Positions 1-5,078 of a DNA stretch of 5,533 nucleotides are shown here, piece after piece. Numbering within the stretch: position 1 is the first letter of the stretch; every line of letters starts with the position of its first letter. The notes beneath the pieces were generated by a model. That model was not told the DNA's origin. It made no database searches and saw only the letters and a program-made list of their open reading frames with translations. Location of the stretch: the NCBI GenBank assembly GCA_030671225.1, contig DAOVAE010000090.1, positions 1-5,533 of the forward strand. Reading direction: 5' to 3'. Both the position numbers and the translations under genes were made by a program. Source of the DNA: Desulfobacteraceae bacterium (lineage in GTDB: Bacteria; Desulfobacterota; Desulfobacteria; Desulfobacterales; UBA11574).

Positions 1-66
1 GCGAATCATACGTCGAAACGCATCATTTTGCCGCAACCGTCTTGGTCTGTAATCGGGGAAAAGCAT
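1..66 (-). CDS. hemB: Porphobilinogen synthase (delta-aminolevulinic acid dehydratase), N-terminal fragment
   Basis: Only the first 22 codons are in the window; the gene runs off the left edge. The ATG is at 66-64 and the product begins MLFPDYRPRRLRQNDAFRRM. This matches the very conserved HemB N-terminus (M-[LF]-FP-[ED]-YR-x-RR-[LM]-R-x-N-x-x-[FL]-R-x-M-[IV]-R). The enzyme condenses two 5-aminolevulinate molecules into porphobilinogen in the cytoplasm, the first common step of all tetrapyrrole synthesis. The catalytic lysines and metal ligands lie outside the window. It follows ahbC on the same strand after 266 bp and may share its transcript. Upstream there is only a weak AAGGGC stretch, rather far from the ATG. 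The identification rests on a short but distinctive stretch plus the heme-gene neighbour. Confidence 0.85.
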   Translation of the reverse strand, partial: MLFPDYRPRRLRQNDAFRRMIR

Positions 67-81
67 TTTATTAGGCCCTTA

Positions 82-108
82 TTTGTAAATTTTGTGCTTT
101 TTGTGGCG
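82..108. repeat. Three tandem 9-bp units (TTTGTNNNT-like)
   Basis: Units TTTGTAAAT (82-90), TTTGTGCTT (91-99) and TTTGTGGCG (100-108) are in perfect 9-bp register just upstream of hemB. The period differs from the 7-bp arrays elsewhere in the window. No coding role is apparent. Confidence 0.55.
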
Positions 109-145
109 AAAAATTCTAAACACGATATTTTTTTCCAGCAAGTAA

Positions 146-201
146 TTGAATATTTTCGACCCGCCTGCCATTGCAAGGCACGAGCGGGCAGGTTGAATAT
201 T
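146..201. repeat. GC-rich hairpin element bracketed by 9-bp direct repeats
   Basis: A GC-rich block (155-192) interrupts AT-rich spacer DNA. Its ends pair as CCTGCC (164-169) with GGCAGG (187-192). A competing pairing is available between CCCGC (160-164) and GCGGG (184-188). TTGAATATT occurs immediately before the block (146-154) and immediately after it (193-201). It could be a small mobile palindromic element with a 9-bp target duplication, or a REP-like unit sitting within the surrounding TTGAA-type repeats. It could also form a hairpin in the ahbC-hemB transcript. It lacks the T-run of a terminator. Confidence 0.5.
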
Positions 202-294
202 GAAAATTGAAGGAAATCTAACAATTTATATAAATAAGATAGAGCGAAGCGATTCAACAAATATTCAATCTTTAATAATCAATAGTCAATCAGG
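193..294. repeat. Degenerate heptad arrays in inverted arrangement between ahbC and hemB
   Basis: Three units TTGAATA, TTGAAAA and TTGAAGG run from 193 to 213. A second array of the opposite sense runs from 253 to 294: TTCAACA, AATATTC, AATCTTT, AATAATC, AATAGTC, AATCAGG. TTGAATATT (193-201) and AATATTCAA (260-268) are perfect inverted copies, so the two arrays could pair. The intervening 214-252 is AT-rich with nothing recognisable. Confidence 0.6.
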
Positions 295-332
295 TTCCGG
301 CTTGTCCGGGTTAGGATATTATCGTTTAAATC

Positions 333-1520
<1,188 letters not shown>

Positions 1521-1532
1521 ATTGATAACTAG

Positions 1533-1609
1533 GGTTCAAAGTTCAAAAGTTAAGGAAATAATGGTTAATGATCAATGGGTAACAATTAACAGTTAGTTAT
1601 TGATTATTA
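1533..1609. repeat. Eleven-unit phase-locked heptad array
   Basis: Reading every 7 bp from 1533 gives GGTTCAA, AGTTCAA, AAGTTAA, GGAAATA, ATGGTTA, ATGATCA, ATGGGTA, ACAATTA, ACAGTTA, GTTATTG, ATTATTA. The phase holds across the whole stretch while the unit drifts. It fills nearly all of the 106-bp gap between the ClpX-like gene and ahbC, including where the ahbC ribosome-binding site would be expected. Confidence 0.6.
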
Positions 1610-1626
1610 GATAAGGGTTTATGGTT

Positions 1627-3390
1627 TCAAGCGTCGGGCAACAGGCCATGGCTCAGCTCATCTTTAATGAGATTGCTTATAAAAGCCTCTGGATCTATAA
1701 GAGCGTTTCTTGTTATAAAGAAACGGTTTCCTCCGGTTTTTTCCCGAATCAGGTTGAGACCGTGTTTAAAATCGTTTGTCAGCTGTTCGTAAAAATCGTC
1801 AAGATTAATATTGTTCTTTTCAAACTGTTCGATAATAAAATCTATGGCATCATCTTCCAGGACAATGTTAATATCATGGTTTTTTAAAAAGAATAGTTCT
1901 AGTTTTTTAATATCATCATTAAAGGATTTGATTTTATTGATTACTTTTTCGATATCCATTATATGGTTGGAGTAATAAGAGGCCACAACCTTGATACGTG
2001 AAGACGTCAGGGTGAGACCGTATTTCCCCGCCATATTTTTCTTGTTTAAGCCCAAATATTTTATAATAGACTCTTTTTCTTCAAGGGCAAGCTTTTCAAA
2101 TGTTTCATTTAATTTGTTGCGGTTTGATAATAACATCATGTTCTCAAGCGATCTTTCGGGATCTTTGATGACGGAAACAGTTACCGGAAATTTTTTAATA
2201 TCGCTTGACGGCAATTTTTTTTCAAACAGAAGCAGTGCCCCCTCAACGGCGCTGACCAGGCCTCTGGCACCGGTGTTTTCATTGAAGGCCTTTTCAGCTA
2301 GAACACGAAGGGCCTTGTTCTCAAATTTTACGTCAATATCATATGCTGCAAAATCGAGTTTTTTACCGAGAATGATCGGGTTGCTGGGGTTTTTCAGGAT
2401 TTCAAAAAGATCTTCTTCAGTCAACTTCTCAAAAACAGCCCTTACCGGCAGGCGGCCGACAAATTCGGTTTCAAATCCGAATTCTATCAGATCTTCCGCT
2501 TTTACCTTTTGAAGAATGTCGGTGTCATCCCGGTAATCTTTAATGTTTGCCCCAAAGCCGATTTCCTGATCGGCAATCCGTTTTTTAACAATCCGGGCCA
2601 GATCGCCAAAGGCTCCGCTCATAATAAACAGTATATTGCCGGTGTTGACAGCACGTTTGTCTCGTTTGCCGGTTTTACGAAAACGTTCGATCTCCTGAAT
2701 CATCGAAATAGGATCATGTGGTACTTTTAAATCAACCTCGGTCTCTTCCATCGGTTTTAGAAGAGCGCGCTGAACACCTGATCGTGATACATCAACACCA
2801 ATAATGTTCCGGCTCGATGCAATTTTATCGATTTCATCTATATATATGATACCGTATTGAGCAAGTTCAATATCACCGTCAGCTTCTCGTACAAGATCCC
2901 GGACGAGATCTTCTACATCACCGCCCACATAACCGGTTTCGCTGAATTTGGTAGCATCTCCTTTTACAAAAGGTACCTGGATTTTTTCCGCGATAAGTTT
3001 AATAATATATGTTTTTCCGACTCCGGTCGGACCGAACATGAGTATGTTGTTTTTTATGTGGCCGACCATATAACTGATGTCATCAGGAGAGGTTTCGGCC
3101 CGTTTTATCCTGTTGAAATGGGTACATACTTTTGTGGCCAGAATCGCTTTGGCCTTATCCTGTTTTACTATATACTGGTCAAGATAGGAAATAAGGTCTT
3201 CGGGTTTTAAATCGAAAGTGATTTTTCCCCCTTTATGGGAAGGCTTTTCGGCCTTTTCGGAAGTGATTTCTTGGGGAATAACCAGTGGAGATACCATTTT
3301 AACACTGCCACCGAATTTCTTGGCAAGGAAATCGCCTATCTCCTTTTCGATTTCTTTTGGATCCGGTATTTTTTCATTATGTTCTTTCAT
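1627..3390 (-). CDS. ClpX-like AAA+ unfoldase lacking the zinc-binding domain, with a C-terminal extension
   Basis: A 587-residue ATPase whose residues ~55-415 align with the ClpX core. It has Walker A GPTGVGKT (120-127), a GYVG pore loop (153-156), Walker B IIYIDEID (181-188), a sensor-1 region NILFIMSGAF (252-261), IGFGA (277-281), an arginine-finger box EFVGR (309-313) and a sensor-2 GAR (374-376). ClpX usually binds ClpP through its IGF loop, so ClpP docking is plausible. Oddities are that the N-terminus has no Cys4 zinc-binding domain, the usual RKH-loop region is replaced by a longer charged segment (~222-250), and ~170 helical, lysine-rich residues (~416-587) follow the core with no family I recognise. 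ClpX is normally ~420 residues. This is probably a paralogue with its own substrates rather than housekeeping ClpX. The M1 start is supported by an upstream in-frame stop and by the promoter at 3399-3427; M32 is the alternative. Confidence 0.85.
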   Translation of the reverse strand: MKEHNEKIPDPKEIEKEIGDFLAKKFGGSVKMVSPLVIPQEITSEKAEKPSHKGGKITFDLKPEDLISYLDQYIVKQDKAKAILATKVCTHFNRIKRAETSPDDISYMVGHIKNNILMFGPTGVGKTYIIKLIAEKIQVPFVKGDATKFSETGYVGGDVEDLVRDLVREADGDIELAQYGIIYIDEIDKIASSRNIIGVDVSRSGVQRALLKPMEETEVDLKVPHDPISMIQEIERFRKTGKRDKRAVNTGNILFIMSGAFGDLARIVKKRIADQEIGFGANIKDYRDDTDILQKVKAEDLIEFGFETEFVGRLPVRAVFEKLTEEDLFEILKNPSNPIILGKKLDFAAYDIDVKFENKALRVLAEKAFNENTGARGLVSAVEGALLLFEKKLPSSDIKKFPVTVSVIKDPERSLENMMLLSNRNKLNETFEKLALEEKESIIKYLGLNKKNMAGKYGLTLTSSRIKVVASYYSNHIMDIEKVINKIKSFNDDIKKLELFFLKNHDINIVLEDDAIDFIIEQFEKNNINLDDFYEQLTNDFKHGLNLIREKTGGNRFFITRNALIDPEAFISNLIKDELSHGLLPDA

Positions 3391-3398
3391 AATTATAG

Positions 3399-3427
3399 AC
3401 TATAATCATGCCTTGTGGAAAATGCAA
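3399..3427 (-). promoter_or_regulatory. Sigma-70-type promoter giving a leaderless transcript of the ClpX-like gene
   Basis: On the minus strand TTGCAT (3427-3422) is followed after exactly 17 bp by TATAGT (3404-3399). A start about 7 bp downstream falls near 3392, only about two bases before the ATG at 3390. There is no Shine-Dalgarno close to that ATG, which fits leaderless initiation. Confidence 0.6.
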
Positions 3428-3520
3428 GACGGAAGTGGTTCATAGGTGTACATAGAGCATTGTGCCTGCGGCGCCTGGTAAAGACTTAATACTTTTTAAA
3501 TTTGTATGCAGGTTTTAGGT

Positions 3521-3558
3521 AAAAAAAAGGCAGGGACAAAATTAAAGGCCCTGCCTTT
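3521..3558 (-). terminator. Intrinsic terminator, minus-strand direction
   Basis: AAAGGCAGGG (3526-3535) and CCCTGCCTTT (3549-3558) form a perfect 10-bp stem with a 13-nt loop. On the minus strand the stem runs into eight T residues (3528-3521), the classic rho-independent signature. On the plus strand the tail is only TTTAT, so the minus direction is favoured. It would stop transcripts from leader A and/or the 105-residue gene and insulate the ClpX-like gene promoter. Confidence 0.85.
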
Positions 3559-3561
3559 ATC

Positions 3562-3593
3562 GCCTTGAATTGCTTGATTATTTGATTCAAGGC
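3562..3593 (-). other. Second hairpin directly upstream of the terminator
   Basis: GCCTTGAAT (3562-3570) and ATTCAAGGC (3585-3593) form a perfect 9-bp stem with a 14-nt loop. It begins directly after the TAA at 3596-3594 and ends three bases before the terminator stem. Tandem hairpins like this suggest a defined, protected 3' end of a short RNA. Confidence 0.6.
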
Positions 3594-3686
3594 TTATTCC
3601 AGTTCGGTTGAGCCGTCACCCAAAATAAGTGTGGAGTCGCCCGAACCTGTTATTTGTTGATGATTGCAAAATGTAAAAAGGCACAT
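3594..3686 (-). CDS. Possible 30-residue peptide ORF
   Basis: Starts ATG at 3686 and ends TAA at 3594. The product starts MCLFTFCNHQQ and ends ITGSGDSTLILGDGSTELE. The second half has a quasi-repeat (GDST / GDGST) and a noticeably less AT-rich codon composition than the flanking DNA. The first half looks like AT-rich spacer. The stop is followed at once by two hairpins and a terminator on the same strand, as at the end of a real gene. There is no convincing ribosome-binding site. The frame continues open upstream into the MITE-like element, so this may be the tail of a gene broken by that insertion, or part of a noncoding RNA: GTTCGG (3602-3607) and CCGAAC (3641-3646) could pair within it. 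No family is recognised. Confidence 0.3.
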   Translation of the reverse strand: MCLFTFCNHQQITGSGDSTLILGDGSTELE

Positions 3687-3698
3687 GCACCAAAAAAA

Positions 3699-3815
3699 GT
3701 CATTAATTAAGCGCCACCTCAAACTCCCTTTTTTAGTATAACCTTTGGAGGCTTTTAGCCATCACGTGGTTTTTTATATAGATGTTGAAGTTGGGTGGCG
3801 CTAAATGTCATTAAT
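3699..3815. mobile_element. MITE-like palindromic element with 9-bp flanking direct repeats
   Basis: GTCATTAAT occurs at 3699-3707 and again at 3807-3815. Between them is a ~99-bp element (3708-3806) with perfect 9-bp terminal inverted repeats, AGCGCCACC (3710-3718) and GGTGGCGCT (3794-3802), weakly extendable on both sides. Inside there is further potential pairing, including a GGC-TTTTA-GCC mini-hairpin near 3750-3760. It is too short to encode a transposase. The combination of target duplication, inverted ends and foldback is the signature of a non-autonomous insertion. The parent transposon family could not be identified. Confidence 0.65.
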
Positions 3816-3837
3816 ACATAATAATTCCAAAAACCAT
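3811..3837 (-). pseudogene. Eight-codon ORF stub below leader A
   Basis: ATG at 3837 is preceded by GAAGAT, resembling the GGAGCAGAT before the ATG of the 105-residue gene below leader B, and both read AGATATGG. The frame gives MVFGIIMY and stops at 3813-3811, within the 9-bp repeat of the MITE-like element. It could be the decayed start of a second gene copy, a short leader peptide, or chance. Confidence 0.25.
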
Positions 3838-3875
3838 ATCTTCAAAAGCAATTCTAAACTTTATTTATACTAAAT

Positions 3876-3891
3876 GCAGAAATCATGCCAA
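3876..3891 (-). promoter_or_regulatory. Sigma-54-type promoter A (-24/-12)
   Basis: On the minus strand the sequence is TTGGCATGATTTCTGCA (3891-3875). The GG and GC doublets are 10 nt apart, as required for RpoN promoters (consensus TGGCACG-N4-TTGCW), with mismatches only at C to T and T to C. Predicted start is near 3864. The same element is retained in copy B while surrounding bases have changed. Confidence 0.7.
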
Positions 3892-3925
3892 AATTTTCAG
3901 GTAAATTATTGGTCTAAAATTCCGC

Positions 3926-3949
3926 ATAGTTATCCATATAGTTATCCAT
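3926..3949. repeat. Perfect 12-bp tandem duplication in leader A
   Basis: ATAGTTATCCAT occurs twice without a gap (3926-3937 and 3938-3949), about 37-60 bp upstream of the -24 box. Copy B has a single ATAGTTATCC (4497-4506) at the corresponding distance. This looks like a duplicated protein-binding site, for example for IHF or an activator, though the protein is unknown. Confidence 0.55.
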
Positions 3950-4069
3950 CAGCCAGGCAAATTATTCTGCGAAATTCTATGAGTTTTTTTTCACATTAGG
4001 AAGTAATTTACATACACCTGAGGCATGAAAGGACGAAAAGAGAAAGTAGCAAGGTATTTTTGGATATGT

Positions 4070-4387
4070 TTATTCAGGCAACATTTGTTTTTGTTCAATA
4101 GGATAGTGAGTAGGCGCTTCCATTTGTCGCATCAGAAAAGAGAGATGCGATAGTTGCCCCTGGAGCTCCTTAAGCTTGGCTCCCATCATTATTCCTAAAA
4201 CGGCCATGCGGTTTTCAGAACTCCCGGCATTGTTAAGGCATCTGTCGATTTCCTTTTGGAATTCCTTGAGGCTCGGGCGCTCTTTGAGTAGGCGGTCCCG
4301 CTCCTCCCTGGCTGCTTTACCCATTTCTATTAATTCTTGTTTGCTAAGCGCACTATCCTTTTTGCTGATACTTAAACGATTGCCCAT
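4070..4387 (-). CDS. Small helical hypothetical protein, 105 residues
   Basis: The product begins MGNRLSISKKDSALSKQELI and is rich in charged, helix-forming residues. It has no signal peptide, membrane segment or metal-binding cysteine cluster; its single cysteine is C50. Residues ~17-50 and ~57-88 are likely amphipathic helices separated by NNAGSS (52-57). The second contains a Met-rich stretch (MAVLGIMMGAKLKELQ, 61-76) that could form a coiled coil or helical hairpin. I do not recognise a named family. The start is well supported: GTGGAG precedes the ATG with 5 nt between GGAG (4396-4393) and ATG. The gene lies between two copies of the same leader and is read from leader B, which carries sigma-54-type and sigma-70-type promoters. 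No terminator follows it directly, so its transcript may continue through leader A to the terminator at 3521. It is probably cytoplasmic and expressed under a specific condition. Confidence 0.75.
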   Translation of the reverse strand: MGNRLSISKKDSALSKQELIEMGKAAREERDRLLKERPSLKEFQKEIDRCLNNAGSSENRMAVLGIMMGAKLKELQGQLSHLSFLMRQMEAPTHYPIEQKQMLPE

Positions 4388-4392
4388 ATCTG

Positions 4393-4398
4393 CTCCAC
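4393..4398 (-). promoter_or_regulatory. Ribosome-binding site of the 105-residue gene
   Basis: GTGGAG on the minus strand with five bases between GGAG and the ATG at 4387. It is the clearest Shine-Dalgarno in the window and fixes this start; most other genes here lack one. Confidence 0.75.
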
Positions 4399-4446
4399 TT
4401 TAAAATAGAAGATGTATAATGCAGCTTTAAACTTTATTTGTGATCC

Positions 4447-4462
4447 GCAGAAATAATGCCAA
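4447..4462 (-). promoter_or_regulatory. Sigma-54-type promoter B (-24/-12)
   Basis: On the minus strand the sequence is TTGGCATTATTTCTGC (4462-4447), with 10 nt between GG and GC. Predicted start is near 4435, giving a ~48-nt untranslated leader with GGAG before the ATG at 4387. Such promoters need an AAA+ enhancer-binding activator; candidate upstream sites lie at 4541-4586. Confidence 0.7.
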
Positions 4463-4558
4463 AAATTTTAGATAATTTTATTGTATGTTATTTTGAATAG
4501 TTATCCTCACAAGCAATATCAGCGTGCTAAATATTTTACTAAATTCTATGAGTTTTAT

Positions 4559-4571
4559 TTCACATTGTGAA
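4559..4571. promoter_or_regulatory. Palindromic candidate activator site
   Basis: TTCACATTGTGAA is a perfect 6-1-6 palindrome about 100 bp upstream of the -24 box of promoter B, a typical enhancer distance for sigma-54 systems. The matching site in copy A (3990-4002, TTCACATTAGGAA) keeps one half and has lost symmetry in the other. Confidence 0.45.
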
Positions 4572-4627
4572 CTATTTTACATACACATAGGCCATAAAAA
4601 GGTGAAAAAGGAAAAGATTTAAAAAAC

Positions 4628-4656
4628 CGTATAGAACAATGTATCTTGTATGTCAA
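4628..4656 (-). promoter_or_regulatory. Sigma-70-type promoter upstream of leader B
   Basis: On the minus strand TTGACA (4656-4651), a perfect -35, is 17 bp from TATACG (4633-4628). Predicted start near 4621 lies just outside leader B, so transcription would pass through the whole leader into the 105-residue gene. Leader A has no equivalent, because its upstream neighbour is coding sequence. The adjacent 4657-4698 is AT-rich with nothing else recognised. Confidence 0.55.
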
Positions 4657-4698
4657 GCAAAAAATAACACAATATATGGTAGCTAATAAATTGAAACC

Positions 4699-4771
4699 GT
4701 TCAGGGTTCAAGATTCGGGGTTAAATCTATTATGCAATCTTACATTAACCTTGAACCGGGAACCTGTGAAC
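4699..4771. repeat. Inverted pair of GGTTCAA/TTGAACC heptad arrays
   Basis: Left arm 4699-4724 reads in heptads GTTCAGG, GTTCAAG, ATTCGGG, GTTAA. Right arm 4745-4771 reads TTAACC, TTGAACC, GGGAACC, TGTGAAC. The arms are imperfect reverse complements separated by 20 bp and could form a cruciform or RNA hairpin. The motif matches the GGTTCAA/AGTTCAA units at 1533-1546. Confidence 0.55.
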
Positions 4772-4822
4772 GCCTACAAAAAATCTTATCACGGAGTTAC
4801 AGACATTTTATTGTTTTTTTTA

Positions 4823-4835
4823 TACAACTATTGTA
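4823..4835. promoter_or_regulatory. Small palindrome, possible operator
   Basis: TACAACTATTGTA is a perfect 5-3-5 inverted repeat preceded by a T-run, upstream of the plus-strand genes. It could bind a regulator, but no promoter of comparable quality is visible beside it. It may be chance in AT-rich DNA. Confidence 0.2.
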
Positions 4836-4846
4836 CGAAAACCGGA

Positions 4847-4929
4847 AGTCACTGATTACCAGTCACAGGTTTTTGGTCATTGGCCATTTGTCATTAGACA
4901 TTTGTCACTGGTAATTTGCCGTTGTCACT
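4847..4929. repeat. Phase-locked heptad array, NGTCATT type
   Basis: Reading every 7 bp from 4847 gives AGTCACT, GATTACC, AGTCACA, GGTTTTT, GGTCATT, GGCCATT, TGTCATT, AGACATT, TGTCACT, GGTAATT, TGCCGTT. One base of slippage then gives TGTCACT (4923-4929). The register holds over at least 77 bp while the sequence drifts. The array ends where the four-helix-bundle remnant begins, and seems to have replaced its 5' part. Confidence 0.7.
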
Positions 4930-4931
4930 AG

Positions 4932-5078
4932 TTGGAGGCTTATAAGAGAAAATTATTAACAGAGAATGAAATCAGAGGATTGCAAGAGTTACTTGAAGAA
5001 TTGTCACCGCGCTTAAATGCGTATATTAGTTCAATTGGAAAAAAAGTAAATGACAAGCGACGAATGACAAATGACTAA
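4932..5078 (+). pseudogene. C-terminal remnant of a four-helix-bundle protein (23S rRNA intervening-sequence protein family)
   Basis: After the in-frame stop TAG (4928-4930), the open frame encodes about 48 residues. It includes LEAYKRKLLTENEIRGLQEL then LEELSPRLNAYISSIGKK, ending at TAA 5076-5078. The pattern of a short 'EAY-R-LL-TE-E' turn followed by a helix ending 'L-LN-YI-SI' is typical of the last helix of this ~120-residue family. The first three helices are absent; heptad repeat sequence stands there instead, so this is a truncated gene without its start. The last residues (KVNDKRRMTND) are translated from a second heptad array. It overlaps the start of the ketosynthase gene by eight bases. 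Function in the family is unknown; family members are often found inside rRNA intervening sequences or in intergenic islands. Confidence 0.6.
5050..5077. repeat. Heptad array ATGACAA overlapping the ketosynthase start codon
   Basis: Four units, ATGACAA (5050-5056), GCGACGA, ATGACAA (5064-5070) and ATGACTA (5071-5077), are in register. ATGACAA is the reverse complement of the TTGTCAT units at 4888-4894, so the two arrays flank the four-helix remnant in inverted orientation. The last unit supplies the ATG of the ketosynthase gene. Confidence 0.65.

Larger units (their letters stand above)
3851..4046 (-). repeat. Leader repeat, copy A
   Basis: A ~196-bp region, directly repeated as copy B (4423-4616). 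Shared blocks in the same order and similar spacing (plus-strand reading) are AAACTTTATTT, GCAGAAAT-ATGCCAA, ATAGTTATCC, AAATTCTATGAGTTTT, TTTCACATT and TTTACATACAC. The sequences between blocks have diverged. It starts just past the end of the 105-residue gene and points, on the minus strand, at the MITE-like element and the possible small peptide. Confidence 0.8.
4423..4616 (-). repeat. Leader repeat, copy B
   Basis: The ~194-bp partner of copy A (3851-4046), located directly upstream of the 105-residue gene. The 16-bp block AAATTCTATGAGTTTT (4541-4556; copy A 3972-3987) and TTTACATACAC (4576-4586; copy A 4007-4017) are identical in both. Conservation of blocks at fixed distances from the -24/-12 element suggests these are regulatory sites, not just residual similarity. 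Confidence 0.8.

Noticed and set aside
6..260. 84-codon minus-strand open frame
   Set aside because: It overlaps the hemB start in another frame, runs through 9-bp, GC-hairpin and heptad repeats, and encodes no recognisable protein; the HemB frame explains the left end better.
303..316. CCGG-ACAAG-CCGG stem after ahbC as a terminator
   Set aside because: The stem is only 4 bp and has no T-run on the minus strand.
3392..3397. TATAAT on the minus strand one base before the ClpX-like ATG, as a -10 box
   Set aside because: Its start site would fall inside the gene; TATAGT at 3399-3404 with a 17-bp spaced TTGCAT fits better.
3708..3806. Integron attC site
   Set aside because: It is palindromic and of similar length, but lacks GTTRRRY/RYYAAC core sites at its ends.
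4494..4512. Resemblance of the minus-strand TTGTGAGGATAACTATTC to the lac operator
   Set aside because: There is a deletion relative to lacO and symmetry is poor; in copy A only the GGATAACTAT part is kept. Probably coincidence.
4646..4914. Plus-strand open frames of 60-69 codons
   Set aside because: They consist mostly of inverted and direct heptad repeats, with no family signature or ribosome-binding site.
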